Shown here piece after piece: positions 56,994 to 64,000 of a stretch of DNA of 64,000 nt. The position numbers were made by a program, and so were the translations under genes. Location: positions 62,001 to 126,000 of the forward strand of contig JAWVFJ010000051.1 of the NCBI GenBank assembly GCA_033856275.1. The letters run 5' to 3'. The notes beneath the pieces were generated by a model. The model did no database searches and was not told the origin of the DNA. It saw nothing but the letters and a program-made list of their open reading frames with translations. Each line of letters starts with the position of its first letter. The stretch's first letter is position 1. The DNA comes from VRUE01 sp033856275. GTDB taxonomy: Bacteria > Actinomycetota > Thermoleophilia > Solirubrobacterales > 70-9.

Positions 56994-57672
56994 CCGGTGC
57001 GGCCTCCCCGAGCGGAGCGAAGGCGCCGCGTAGCTCTTCGGCGACTGCGGCGGGATCCTCCGCGTCGCGGATCGCCCTCACCACGCAGAGCCGCCTCGCG
57101 CCGGCCTCGACCACCTCCGCGGCGTTGGAAGTATCGATTCCGCCGATCGCAAAGAAAGGGCCGGAGACCCTCGCCGCGGCGAGGGCAATCAGCTCGAGAC
57201 CGACCGCGGGACGCCCCTCCTTCGTCGGCGTCTCCCAGATCGGCCCGACGCTCACGTAGTCGACAGGCAGCTCGGCGGATGCGGCGATTTGCTCTTCGGA
57301 ATGGGTTGAAAGGCCGATGATCGCGTCGGGCCCAACCGCGGCACGGACGGCGGCCGCGTCCATGTCGTCCTGGCCGACGTGCACCCCGTCGGCGTCGCAG
57401 GCTCGCGCCAGGTCGGGATCGTCATTGACGATGAAGAGGGCACTGTAGGTGTCGCAGAGGCGTCGGAAGGTCTGCGCCGAGCGCTCGATCTCGCGCCGCG
57501 GCAGCGACTTCTCGCGCAACTGAACGATGTCCACCCCTCCGCGCAGGGCCGCCTGCAGTACTGGCTCTGGGTCGGCGCCGCGCGGCCGCGCCTCGCAGCA
57601 GAAGTAGAGGCGCGCCGTACGTAGGCGCTCACGACGCAGCGGTCCCTCGCCCTCGGGCGGTGCCAGGCTCAC
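56986..57672 (-). CDS. thiE: Thiamine-phosphate synthase
   Basis: A 228-residue TIM-barrel enzyme joining hydroxymethylpyrimidine diphosphate and thiazole phosphate. VDIVQLREKSLPRREIERSA, LFIVNDDPDLARACDADGVH, HVGQDDMD and YVSVGPIWETPTKEGRPAVG are its phosphate- and pyrimidine-binding loops; FFAIGGIDTSNAAEVVEAGA closes the barrel. GTG start. It is divergent from the riboswitch-led thiO operon, so both halves of thiamine synthesis share one intergenic region. Confidence 0.93.
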   Translation of the reverse strand: MSLAPPEGEGPLRRERLRTARLYFCCEARPRGADPEPVLQAALRGGVDIVQLREKSLPRREIERSAQTFRRLCDTYSALFIVNDDPDLARACDADGVHVGQDDMDAAAVRAAVGPDAIIGLSTHSEEQIAASAELPVDYVSVGPIWETPTKEGRPAVGLELIALAAARVSGPFFAIGGIDTSNAAEVVEAGARRLCVVRAIRDAEDPAAVAEELRGAFAPLGEAAPGG

Positions 57673-57697
57673 CCCCCAAGTATCGCTCTGTAGCATC

Positions 57698-57785
57698 GGT
57701 GGCGTACGGGAGCCCACGAGGCTGAGAGGGTGGCAGCAAGGCCACCGACCGTCTGGACCTGATCCGGGTAATGCCGGCGGAGGCA
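57698..57785 (+). promoter_or_regulatory. TPP riboswitch (THI element)
   Basis: The THI box is clear: GGGAGCCC, CTGAGA at 57722-57727, and the 3' half GACCTGATCCGGGTAATGCC with GGCGGAGG after it. The GGAGG at 57779-57783 closes the aptamer and also serves as the ribosome site of thiO, so TPP binding should hide it and block translation. No separate expression platform with a terminator fits between the aptamer and the gene. Confidence 0.95.
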
Positions 57786-57788
57786 AGC

Positions 57789-58937
57789 TTGAGCGACAGA
57801 GGCACTTATGACGTGGTGATCGTAGGAGGCGGGGTAATCGGCCTCTGCTGCGCCTGGCGACTTGCGCGCCGGGACGCTGGCGTCGTAGTTCTCGATCGGG
57901 CCGAGCCACCGGCCGGCGCGACCCGAGTGGCTGCCGGCATGCTGGCGCCAATCGGCGAGCTCGCCTTCGGCGAGCCTGAGCTGTTGCGGATGACGGTTGC
58001 GGCCGCGGAGCGCTACCCCGACTTTGTCGCCGAGCTCGAGGCGGCGAGCGAGGTCGGTACGGGCTATGCCCGCCGCGGCGCCCTCCACGTCGCCCTCGAC
58101 CGCGATGAGGCAGCTGAGCTGCGCCGCGTCCACGACCTCCAGCGCTCGCTCGGTCTCGGCGCCGAGTGGCTGCCGCCGCGCCGGTGTCGCGAGCTGGAGC
58201 CCGGGCTCACCCCGTCCTTCAACGGCGGCGTCCACGCCCCGGACGAGGCGGCGATCGAGCCGCGCCGGATGACCGCCGCCCTGCTCGCCGCTCTGGCCGC
58301 CGAAGGCGTCGAGGTGCGCACCGATGCCGATGTCGTCGCGCCGCTGCTCGGCGGCGAGCGGATCGAGGGCGTGCGCACCGGCTCGGGCGAGGAGCTTCGA
58401 GCCGGCTCGGTGGTACTCGCCAGCGGCGCTTGGTCCGGGGCGGAGGGGTGGCTGCCAGAGAGCGCCCGCCCGCCGGTGCGCCCCGTCAAAGGCCAGATCC
58501 TCGAGCTGCGCTCGCCGCAGGGAGAGGCCCCCTGCGAGCGGATCGTCGCCTCCGAGCGGGTCTACCTCGTACCCCGGCCCGACGGGGGCCTGATCGTCGG
58601 CGCGACGACCGAGGAGCGTGGCTTCGACGCGACTGTCACGGCCGGCGGCGTTCATGAGCTGCTGCGCGAGGCATACAGACTGCTCCCCGACGTCGCCGAG
58701 ATGGAGCTGGTCGAGTCAATGGCCGGCCTGCGTCCGGGCACGCCCGACAATTTGCCGCTGATCGGTCCCGGCGCGCTCGATGGCCTCGTCCTCGCCTGCG
58801 GCCACTACCGCAACGGCATCTTGCTGGCGCCGCTCACGGGCGAAGCGGTAACCGCCCTGCTCACCGGAGAGGGACTGCCGGACACGGTGGCCGCGGCCGA
58901 CCCGGAGCGGCTCGCCGGCGTGGGGGCGGCGCGATGA
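57789..58937 (+). CDS. thiO: Glycine oxidase
   Basis: A 382-residue FAD enzyme that oxidises glycine to the imine used for the thiazole ring. VVIVGGGVIGLCCAWRLARR binds FAD; GATRVAAGMLAPIGE and GHYRNGILLAPLTGEAVTAL are ThiO signatures. The TTG at 57789 is preferred: it follows the GGAGG by 5 nt and begins just after the riboswitch. The ATG at 57771 lies inside the aptamer and is unlikely. The stop overlaps thiS (ATGA). Confidence 0.93.
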   Translation: MSDRGTYDVVIVGGGVIGLCCAWRLARRDAGVVVLDRAEPPAGATRVAAGMLAPIGELAFGEPELLRMTVAAAERYPDFVAELEAASEVGTGYARRGALHVALDRDEAAELRRVHDLQRSLGLGAEWLPPRRCRELEPGLTPSFNGGVHAPDEAAIEPRRMTAALLAALAAEGVEVRTDADVVAPLLGGERIEGVRTGSGEELRAGSVVLASGAWSGAEGWLPESARPPVRPVKGQILELRSPQGEAPCERIVASERVYLVPRPDGGLIVGATTEERGFDATVTAGGVHELLREAYRLLPDVAEMELVESMAGLRPGTPDNLPLIGPGALDGLVLACGHYRNGILLAPLTGEAVTALLTGEGLPDTVAAADPERLAGVGAAR

Positions 58938-59188
58938 GGATCGAGCTGAACGGCAGTCCGCGTGAGCTGGCCGAGGGCGCCAGTCTCGCGGACGCCGTAC
59001 GGGCGGCTGGCGCCGATGAGGCTCGCGGGGTTGCGGTCGCGCTCGACGCCGAGGTCTGCCCGCGCCGCGAGTGGGCACAGACGCAGCTGGCCGAGGGCAG
59101 CAGGGTCGAGGTGCTGGCGGCGATCCAGGGTGGCGCCGAAGACGTAACCCGCTTCGTCTCTGCTCCCTCGCGGAGAACCAGACGATGA
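58934..59188 (+). CDS. thiS: Sulfur carrier protein ThiS with C-terminal extension
   Basis: An 84-residue ubiquitin-fold protein (MRIELNGSPRELAEGASLAD at the start, EGSRVEVLAAIQGG near the end). The Gly-Gly that must be C-terminal for thiocarboxylate formation is at 66-67 and is followed by 17 further residues (AEDVTRFVSAPSRRTRR). Either a protease trims it or the extension is recent read-through. Overlaps thiO and thiG by 4 nt on each side. Confidence 0.88.
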   Translation: MRIELNGSPRELAEGASLADAVRAAGADEARGVAVALDAEVCPRREWAQTQLAEGSRVEVLAAIQGGAEDVTRFVSAPSRRTRR

Positions 59189-59973
59189 CGCTCGGTCGCT
59201 CTGCCTCGCAATGGGAGTTGGGCGGAAGAACCTGGACCTCTCGCCTGATCGCTGGCACCGGGGGCTTCCGCTCGCTCGAGCAGATGGAGCAGGCATTGCA
59301 GGCCGCGGGCGCCGAGATCGTCACCGTCGCCCTGCGCCGCATCGATCCCGACGCCAAGGGCTCGGTCCTCGACGTCCTCGACCGGCTCGGCCTCGTCGCG
59401 CTTCCCAACACAGCGGGCTGCTATACCGCTCGCGACGCTGTCAATACCGCCCGGCTTGCCCGCGAGGCCTTCGAAACCGACTGGATCAAGCTCGAGGTGA
59501 TCGGCGACGACCGAACCCTCTTCCCCGACGCGGTGGAGTTGCTCGACGCGGCCGAGGCCTTGGTCGGCGAGGGCTTCACCGTTCTCCCCTACACCAACGA
59601 CGACCCGATTCTGGCTCGTCGCCTCGAGGAAGCCGGCTGCGCGGCGGTGATGCCGCTCGGCTCACCGATCGGCTCCGGAGCGGGTATCCGCAACCCCTAC
59701 AACATCGCGATCATCGCCGATCGCGCCGCCGTGCCCGTTGTTCTTGACGCCGGCATCGGCACGGCCTCCGATGCTGCCCTTGCGATGGAGCTGGGCTGCG
59801 ACGCGGTGATGGCCGCGAGCTCGATCTTTGGTGCCGCGGACCCCGCAGCGATGGCCAGCGCGCTGCGCCTCGGCGTCGAGGCCGGCTACGCCGCACGCCG
59901 AGCCGGCCGCATACCGCGCCGCACTCACGCCGAGGCCTCGACCCCTGAGCAGGGCCTGCCCGAACTTTCCTGA
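59185..59973 (+). CDS. thiG: Thiazole synthase
   Basis: A 262-residue TIM-barrel enzyme building the thiazole phosphate from deoxyxylulose phosphate, glycine imine and ThiS thiocarboxylate. K102 (DWIKLEVIGD) forms the imine; RLIAGTGGFRSLEQMEQALQ and SPIGSGAGIRNPYNIAIIAD are phosphate loops. The last 30 residues are an Arg-rich tail. Overlaps thiS by 4 nt. It is the last gene of the riboswitch-controlled operon. Confidence 0.95.
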   Translation: MTLGRSASQWELGGRTWTSRLIAGTGGFRSLEQMEQALQAAGAEIVTVALRRIDPDAKGSVLDVLDRLGLVALPNTAGCYTARDAVNTARLAREAFETDWIKLEVIGDDRTLFPDAVELLDAAEALVGEGFTVLPYTNDDPILARRLEEAGCAAVMPLGSPIGSGAGIRNPYNIAIIADRAAVPVVLDAGIGTASDAALAMELGCDAVMAASSIFGAADPAAMASALRLGVEAGYAARRAGRIPRRTHAEASTPEQGLPELS

Positions 59974-60017
59974 CCGCAACTCGGAGTCCTCGGCGCCCGA
60001 CTACCATTGACCGCTGA

Positions 60018-60091
60018 GCCCCTGTAGCTCAGCTGGTTAGAGCGGCGGCCTTTTAAGCCGCGCGGCGCCGGTTCGAATCCGGTCGGGGGCA
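60018..60091 (+). tRNA. tRNA-Lys (TTT anticodon)
   Basis: A 74-nt gene without encoded CCA. Acceptor strands GCCCCTG and CGGGGGC pair with one G-U pair. The anticodon arm is GCGGC-CTTTTAA-GCCGC with anticodon TTT. The D arm contains AGCTCAGCTGGTTAGAGC and the T arm GCCGGTTCGAATCCGGT. It is intact and has no neighbouring repeats. Confidence 0.95.
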
Positions 60092-60220
60092 CTGGGCCAG
60101 CGATACATAACCCTGGTTTCTCAACACGAGGGGCAGGGCTTTCCGGTCTGTGGGATCCCGGCTGGGTGGATCCGAGCGCCAGAAGCAGCTCCGTAGCTCC
60201 GCATAGAGCAAGCCGCCGCG

Positions 60221-61837
60221 CTAGTGCCGGAAGTGGCGATGCTTGGTGAAGACCATGGTGACGCCGGCGGCCTCGCAGGCCTCGATCACATCGGCGTCGC
60301 GCTTGGAGCCGCCGGGCTGGATCACCGCATTGGAGCCGGCCTGGATTGCCAGCTCGGGCCCGTCGGCGAAGGGGAAGAAGGCGTCGGAGGCGACGGTGGA
60401 GCCGGCGAGCAGGCCGCCGGCGTCCTCGCCGCGAGCATCGCGGCACTTCTCAACGGCCAGGCGGACCGAATCGACGCGGCTCATCTGGCCAGCTCCGATG
60501 CCGAGGGTCGCGCCGTCCTTGGCGATCACGATCGCGTTGGAGCGGACGTGCCGGACCACCGTCCAGGCGAAGCACATGTCGTCCCACTGGCTCTCGCTCG
60601 GTTGCGCCTTGGTCACCACCTCCATCAGCTCGCGGGGCTCCGGATCGCCGTCACGGTCCTGGATCAGCAAGCCGCCGAGGACGCGTTTGACGTCTCGTTC
60701 TCCCGGGTCGCGCTGGCGGCGCTCCTCCTCGCAGAGGATCCGGATCGCCTCCTTCTGCTGCAGCACGGCAAGCGCGCCGTGCTCGTAGTCGGGGGCGATC
60801 AGCACCTCGACGAAGTTCTTGTGCAGCTCCTCGGCCAGTCCCTCTGAGACCGGCCGGTTGAAGGCGATCACCCCACCGAAGGCCGACATTGGGTCGCAGG
60901 CGAGGGCTTTCGCGTAAGCCTCGGCTGCGTCGGCGCCAATTGCCACGCCGCAAGGGTTGTTGTGCTTGACGATCGCGCAAGCCGGCTGCTCGAAGTCCTC
61001 GACCAGGCGCCGTGCGGAGTCGAGGTCGAGCACGTTGTTGAAGGAGAGGGCGCGGCCGTGCAGCTTGGAGACGCGTGAGAGCACATGACTGCGCACACCA
61101 GCTTCGGAGTAGAGCGCCGCCCGCTGGTGGGGGTTCTCGCCATAGGCGAGGTCAAGCACCTTCTCGTAGGCGACGGCGAGGTGCTCTGGGAAATCCTCGT
61201 ACTCGGCCGAGAACCAGCGGCTGATCGCAGAGTCGTAGCGGGCGGTTTGGGCAAAGGCCTCGTTGGCGAGCCAGTGCCGGGTCGTGGCCGATACCTCGCC
61301 GCCCGACTCCTCCAGCTCGGCCAGCACCGCGTCGTAGGACTCGGGCTTGACCACCACCGCGACCCCGGCGTGGTTCTTGGCGGCGGCGCGGATCATCGTC
61401 GGACCCCCGATGTCGATGTTCTCGACCACGACGCCGGGCTCCACGTCCTGCGAGGCGACAGTCTCCTCGAAGGGATAGAGGTTGACGCAGACTAGGTCGA
61501 TCGGCTCGATCGCCTCGCGCTCCAGCGTCGCCATGTGCTCCGGGTCATCGCGCCGGGCAAGCAGGGCCGCATGCAGTCGCGGGTGCAGCGTCTTGACCCG
61601 GCCGCCGAGGATCTCTTCCTGGCCGGTGAATTCGGAGACGTCGATTACCTCGAGTCCCGCCTCGCGCAATACCGCGGCCGTGCCGCCGGTGGAGAGGATC
61701 TCGACGCCGAGGTCGGTGAGACCGTGGGCGAAGTCGGAGACGCCGGTCTTGTCGGAGACCGAAACGAGCGCCCGGCGCACCCTGATCGCGCCGTCGTCGA
61801 CGGCCTCAGATCGGGTATCTGCGGGAGCCTCACTCAT
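60221..61837 (-). CDS. purH: Bifunctional AICAR formyltransferase / IMP cyclohydrolase
   Basis: A 538-residue enzyme doing the last two steps of purine synthesis. The N-terminal cyclohydrolase (VRRALVSVSDKTGVSDFAHG, ILSTGGTAAVLREAGLEVID) precedes the transformylase, whose catalytic Lys/His are in IVKHNNPCGVAIG; the C-terminus ends FTKHRHFRH. Its ATG overlaps purN by 8 nt. Confidence 0.96.
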   Translation of the reverse strand: MSEAPADTRSEAVDDGAIRVRRALVSVSDKTGVSDFAHGLTDLGVEILSTGGTAAVLREAGLEVIDVSEFTGQEEILGGRVKTLHPRLHAALLARRDDPEHMATLEREAIEPIDLVCVNLYPFEETVASQDVEPGVVVENIDIGGPTMIRAAAKNHAGVAVVVKPESYDAVLAELEESGGEVSATTRHWLANEAFAQTARYDSAISRWFSAEYEDFPEHLAVAYEKVLDLAYGENPHQRAALYSEAGVRSHVLSRVSKLHGRALSFNNVLDLDSARRLVEDFEQPACAIVKHNNPCGVAIGADAAEAYAKALACDPMSAFGGVIAFNRPVSEGLAEELHKNFVEVLIAPDYEHGALAVLQQKEAIRILCEEERRQRDPGERDVKRVLGGLLIQDRDGDPEPRELMEVVTKAQPSESQWDDMCFAWTVVRHVRSNAIVIAKDGATLGIGAGQMSRVDSVRLAVEKCRDARGEDAGGLLAGSTVASDAFFPFADGPELAIQAGSNAVIQPGGSKRDADVIEACEAAGVTMVFTKHRHFRH

Positions 61838-62450
61838 CGATTACGACCGAGCGCGGGTCGTCGGCGTCGATCCTAACCCTGCCCGCCGCGATCATGCGGA
61901 TCGCCTCCGGGTAGAGCTCGTGCTCGGTGGCGTGGATCGCCCACTCGAGTGCCTTGCGGTCGCGATCGGCAGGCACGCTTACCTCGCGCTGGACGATTGC
62001 CGGCCCAGTGTCGACCCCCTCGTCGACGAAGTGCACGGTGACGCCGGTGACCTCGACACCGGCATCAAGCGCCTGGCCGAGCGCATCGAGGCCAGGGAAA
62101 GCAGGCAATAGCGCCGGATGCACGTTGACGATGCGGTGGCGAAAGCGGGCGACGAAACTCGCGCTGAGCAGCTGCATGTAGCCGGCGAGGACGATCAGGT
62201 CCGCACTCCGCTCCTCGATCCAGTCGCCCATCGCCCCGTCGCGCGCCTCGCGGCCGGGGAAATCCTCACCAGGGAAGACGCTCGCGGCGATGCGAGCGGC
62301 ACGAGCCCGTTCGAGCGCCGGCGCTTGCGGCTTGTCGGAGCAAACTCCGACGACTTCGATGCCTTCGCGCATGTGGACGCGATCGAGGATCGCCTGCAGG
62401 TTGGACCCAATTCCGGAGGCGAGAACGACCAGCTTGAACGAGTCGGCCAC
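61830..62450 (-). CDS. purN: Phosphoribosylglycinamide formyltransferase
   Basis: A 206-residue enzyme using 10-formyltetrahydrofolate. LVVLASGIGSNLQAILDRVH opens the Rossmann fold; IVNVHPALLPAFPG carries the catalytic His, and VHFVDEGVDTGPAIVQREVS the catalytic Asp. GTG start at 62450; it heads the purN-purH operon, the normal order in actinobacteria. Confidence 0.95.
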   Translation of the reverse strand: MADSFKLVVLASGIGSNLQAILDRVHMREGIEVVGVCSDKPQAPALERARAARIAASVFPGEDFPGREARDGAMGDWIEERSADLIVLAGYMQLLSASFVARFRHRIVNVHPALLPAFPGLDALGQALDAGVEVTGVTVHFVDEGVDTGPAIVQREVSVPADRDRKALEWAIHATEHELYPEAIRMIAAGRVRIDADDPRSVVIDE

Positions 62451-62477
62451 GGCGGCATCTTCGCGTAGTCTCGCCGC

Positions 62478-63437
62478 GTGACGTTTCTCGAGCGCCTCGG
62501 CGTCGCGTTCCCCGTGGTCCAGGCTGGGATGGGCGGCGGGTTGAGCCGCCACGAGCTCGCCGCGGCAGTTTCAGAGGCTGGTGGGTTGGGGACGATCGCG
62601 GTCAATGGCGCCGCCGCGATCACGCGTGAGCTGGCGGAGGCCCGGGCGCTGACCGGCAGGCCGATCGCCGTCAACCTCCTCTTGCCCTTCGCCCGGCGCG
62701 ACTGGTTTGCGGCCGCGGAGGCGGCCGACCTCGTTGTCACCTTTTGGGGCGCTCCAAAGCGCCGCACCGCCGGTGTCTGGATCCACCAATGCGGCTCAGT
62801 CGAGGAGGCGCGCGCCGCTCACACGGCGGGCGCCGACGCGGTGATCGTCCAGGGCATCGAGGCTGGCGGCCACGTGCGCGGCAGCGTCTCCTCCTTGGAG
62901 CAGCTTCGCCGGGTGCGCGCAGCCCTTCCGACCGACTATCCAGTGCTGGTCGCGGGTGGTATCGCCGAGCGCCGTGACGTCGAGCGCGCCCTCGAGATGG
63001 GTGCAAGCGCCGCCGTTGCCGGCACTCGGTTCCTGCTCGCGGACGAGAGCCGCGCCCATCCTGAGTACCGGCGCCGTCTGCTCGCCGCCGAGCAGACGAT
63101 TCTCACCGAGCTCTTCGGCGCCGCCTGGCCGGCACCACACCGCGTGGTCGCCAACGCGGCCACCGAGCGCTGGCTCGGCGGCAACCGTCGCGGCCCAGCG
63201 TTGAACCGAGCGCTCAACCGCCTTAGCGCACCGATGGCCCGCCGCATGCCGGCGTCGATCCAGGCGCGCCTCGCTCGCGCCCAACGCCCCGGCAGTCGCC
63301 TGCTCTCGCCGCAGGCCGCCACTGACGACGGTCCTGAGAACCTCATCGACGCCGGTCCGCTCTATGCGGGGGAGACCATTGCCCGAATCGCCGACGTCCG
63401 GCCCGCGGCCGAGGTCGTCCGCGCCCTTGTCCCATAA
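62478..63437 (+). CDS. Nitronate monooxygenase family protein
   Basis: A 319-residue FMN TIM-barrel protein. VVQAGMGGGLSRHELAAAVS is the opening of this family; GIEAGGHVRG and VLVAGGIAERRDVERALEMG bind FMN, and GTRFLLADESRAHPEYRRRL is typical. It oxidises nitronates such as propionate 3-nitronate or acts as a related 2-nitropropane dioxygenase. GTG start, 27 bp from divergent purN, so the promoters must overlap. Confidence 0.85.
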   Translation: MTFLERLGVAFPVVQAGMGGGLSRHELAAAVSEAGGLGTIAVNGAAAITRELAEARALTGRPIAVNLLLPFARRDWFAAAEAADLVVTFWGAPKRRTAGVWIHQCGSVEEARAAHTAGADAVIVQGIEAGGHVRGSVSSLEQLRRVRAALPTDYPVLVAGGIAERRDVERALEMGASAAVAGTRFLLADESRAHPEYRRRLLAAEQTILTELFGAAWPAPHRVVANAATERWLGGNRRGPALNRALNRLSAPMARRMPASIQARLARAQRPGSRLLSPQAATDDGPENLIDAGPLYAGETIARIADVRPAAEVVRALVP

Positions 63438-63539
63438 CGGTTGGTTTGCCGCACCGGCGCATCTTCGCCGCAAGGAGGGGGTTGGCTTAAAGTGTCGGGT
63501 CTCGGCAGCGCACTCAAACGGTGGGGGTAGAGGATTTCT

Positions 63540-64000
63540 GTGGTAGGGGACACGCGTGCAGTGCTGCTCACAATCGGCTTGGTGGCCGCGATCCTCACCT
63601 TTGCGTCTGCGGCCCATGCGGCCCCCGCGAACGACGCCTTTTCCGCGGCGACGACCCTGCCAGCCGGGCTGCCGAATAGTGACGCGGGCAGCAATGTGGA
63701 CGCCACCAAGGAGCTTGGCGAGCCGAATCACGCGGGCGATCCCGGCGGCCACTCGGTCTGGTACTCGTGGACCCCGTCGAGCAGCGGCCGCGTCGGCGTC
63801 CGCAATTCCTGCTCCGGCCTCGACGCCCTGATCGCCGTATATACCGGCACGGGGGTCGGCGCCCTTGCTCCGGTCGCCAGCAACGAAGACGTGCTCGGGC
63901 TCAGCTGCTTCTTCGCAAGCCCGGAATTCGAATTCGACGCCAGCGCCGGGACGACCTACCGGATCGCCATCGACGGCAAGGATGGAGCACAGGGGTCGTT
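63540..64000 (+). CDS. Secreted PPC-like repeat protein (3' end beyond window)
   Basis: About 153 residues are present. GTG start and a signal peptide (VLLTIGLVAAILTFASAAHA) precede NDAFSAATTLPAGLPNSDAG. The motif GGHSVWYSWTPSSSGRVGVR, then AVYTGTGVGAL and TTYRIAIDG, belongs to a beta-sandwich (PPC-like) domain found in large actinobacterial exoproteins, often in tandem. The reading frame is open at the window edge. Probably cell-surface or released. Confidence 0.75.
   Translation, partial: MVGDTRAVLLTIGLVAAILTFASAAHAAPANDAFSAATTLPAGLPNSDAGSNVDATKELGEPNHAGDPGGHSVWYSWTPSSSGRVGVRNSCSGLDALIAVYTGTGVGALAPVASNEDVLGLSCFFASPEFEFDASAGTTYRIAIDGKDGAQGS

Noticed and set aside
57771..57788. ATG at 57771 as the thiO start
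   Set aside because: It lies within the conserved 3' half of the TPP aptamer and has no ribosome site of its own; the TTG at 57789 follows GGAGG at proper distance.
1..64000. CRISPR arrays
   Set aside because: No set of regularly spaced direct repeats of 24-40 bp was seen, and no cas genes are present. The repeats found are the tRNA fragments, the short end repeats of the islets and the sigma duplication.

Overview
The window is GC-rich bacterial chromosome with frequent GTG and TTG starts, many ATGA and TAATG gene overlaps, several leaderless or near-leaderless genes, and many TetR and ECF-sigma regulators. These traits, together with the MEDS/HATPase regulator, CsbD, DUF4235 and DUF5996 proteins and LLM flavoproteins, suggest an actinobacterium. 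My best guess is class Thermoleophilia (Solirubrobacterales-like). That placement is inference from gene content; there is no rRNA gene in the window to test it.

Layout. 1-3.4 kb: a truncated YbdK-type ligase and small stress-type proteins (MEDS/anti-sigma kinase, CsbD, DUF4235). 3.4-14.2 kb: an ATP-dependent DNA ligase, an auto-repressed leaderless ArsR-SRPBCC gene, an SDR dehydrogenase, a secreted beta-helix protein, a MerR regulator facing a large membrane protein with a coupled 48-residue microprotein, an MFS exporter and a lipoprotein. 14.3-21.2 kb: four TetR-type regulators or remnants, a TetR-glycosyltransferase-P450 operon whose P450 is broken, an FMN reductase/LLM oxidoreductase pair, and decayed DNA that includes a 98 % identical, internally deleted copy of a sigma-factor gene found intact 9.4 kb away. 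21.4-32.2 kb: a secreted CocE-type hydrolase, two paralogous sigma/anti-sigma pairs, DUF5996, an aldo-keto reductase and a hydroxyisobutyrate-dehydrogenase-like enzyme.

32.5-41.6 kb is the accessory heart of the window. The 3' half of the tRNA-Ala(CGC) gene is repeated twice to the left of the intact gene. These repeats bound two tandem islets, neither with a recombinase gene. Islet A (about 7 kb) carries a dead AbiE toxin-antitoxin pair, a 58-residue protein coupled to an SMC/Rad50-like ATPase, and a DNA methyltransferase coupled to a probable restriction endonuclease. Islet B (about 1.9 kb) carries a toxin-antitoxin pair and a cytoplasmic trypsin-like protease. Each islet has its own matched end hairpins, and a palindrome lies about 85 bp beyond every tRNA 3' end.

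41.6-64 kb is mostly core metabolism: lipoate synthesis (lipA, lipB), pyruvate dehydrogenase E1-alpha, E1-beta, E2 and E3, thiamine synthesis (thiE, and riboswitch-led thiO-thiS-thiG), tRNA-Ala(TGC), tRNA-Lys(TTT) and purine synthesis (purN-purH). LipA and LipB make the cofactor that E2 carries, so their clustering with PDH is functionally coherent. Embedded here is a compact apparent RiPP locus: an HPr-kinase-like protein, two 36-residue homologous peptides, a radical SAM-PqqD fusion and a divergent free-standing PqqD protein.

The two best candidates for undescribed systems are the tRNA-Ala islets with their SMC-ATPase/methyltransferase/endonuclease cargo, and the kinase-plus-radical-SAM peptide cluster.
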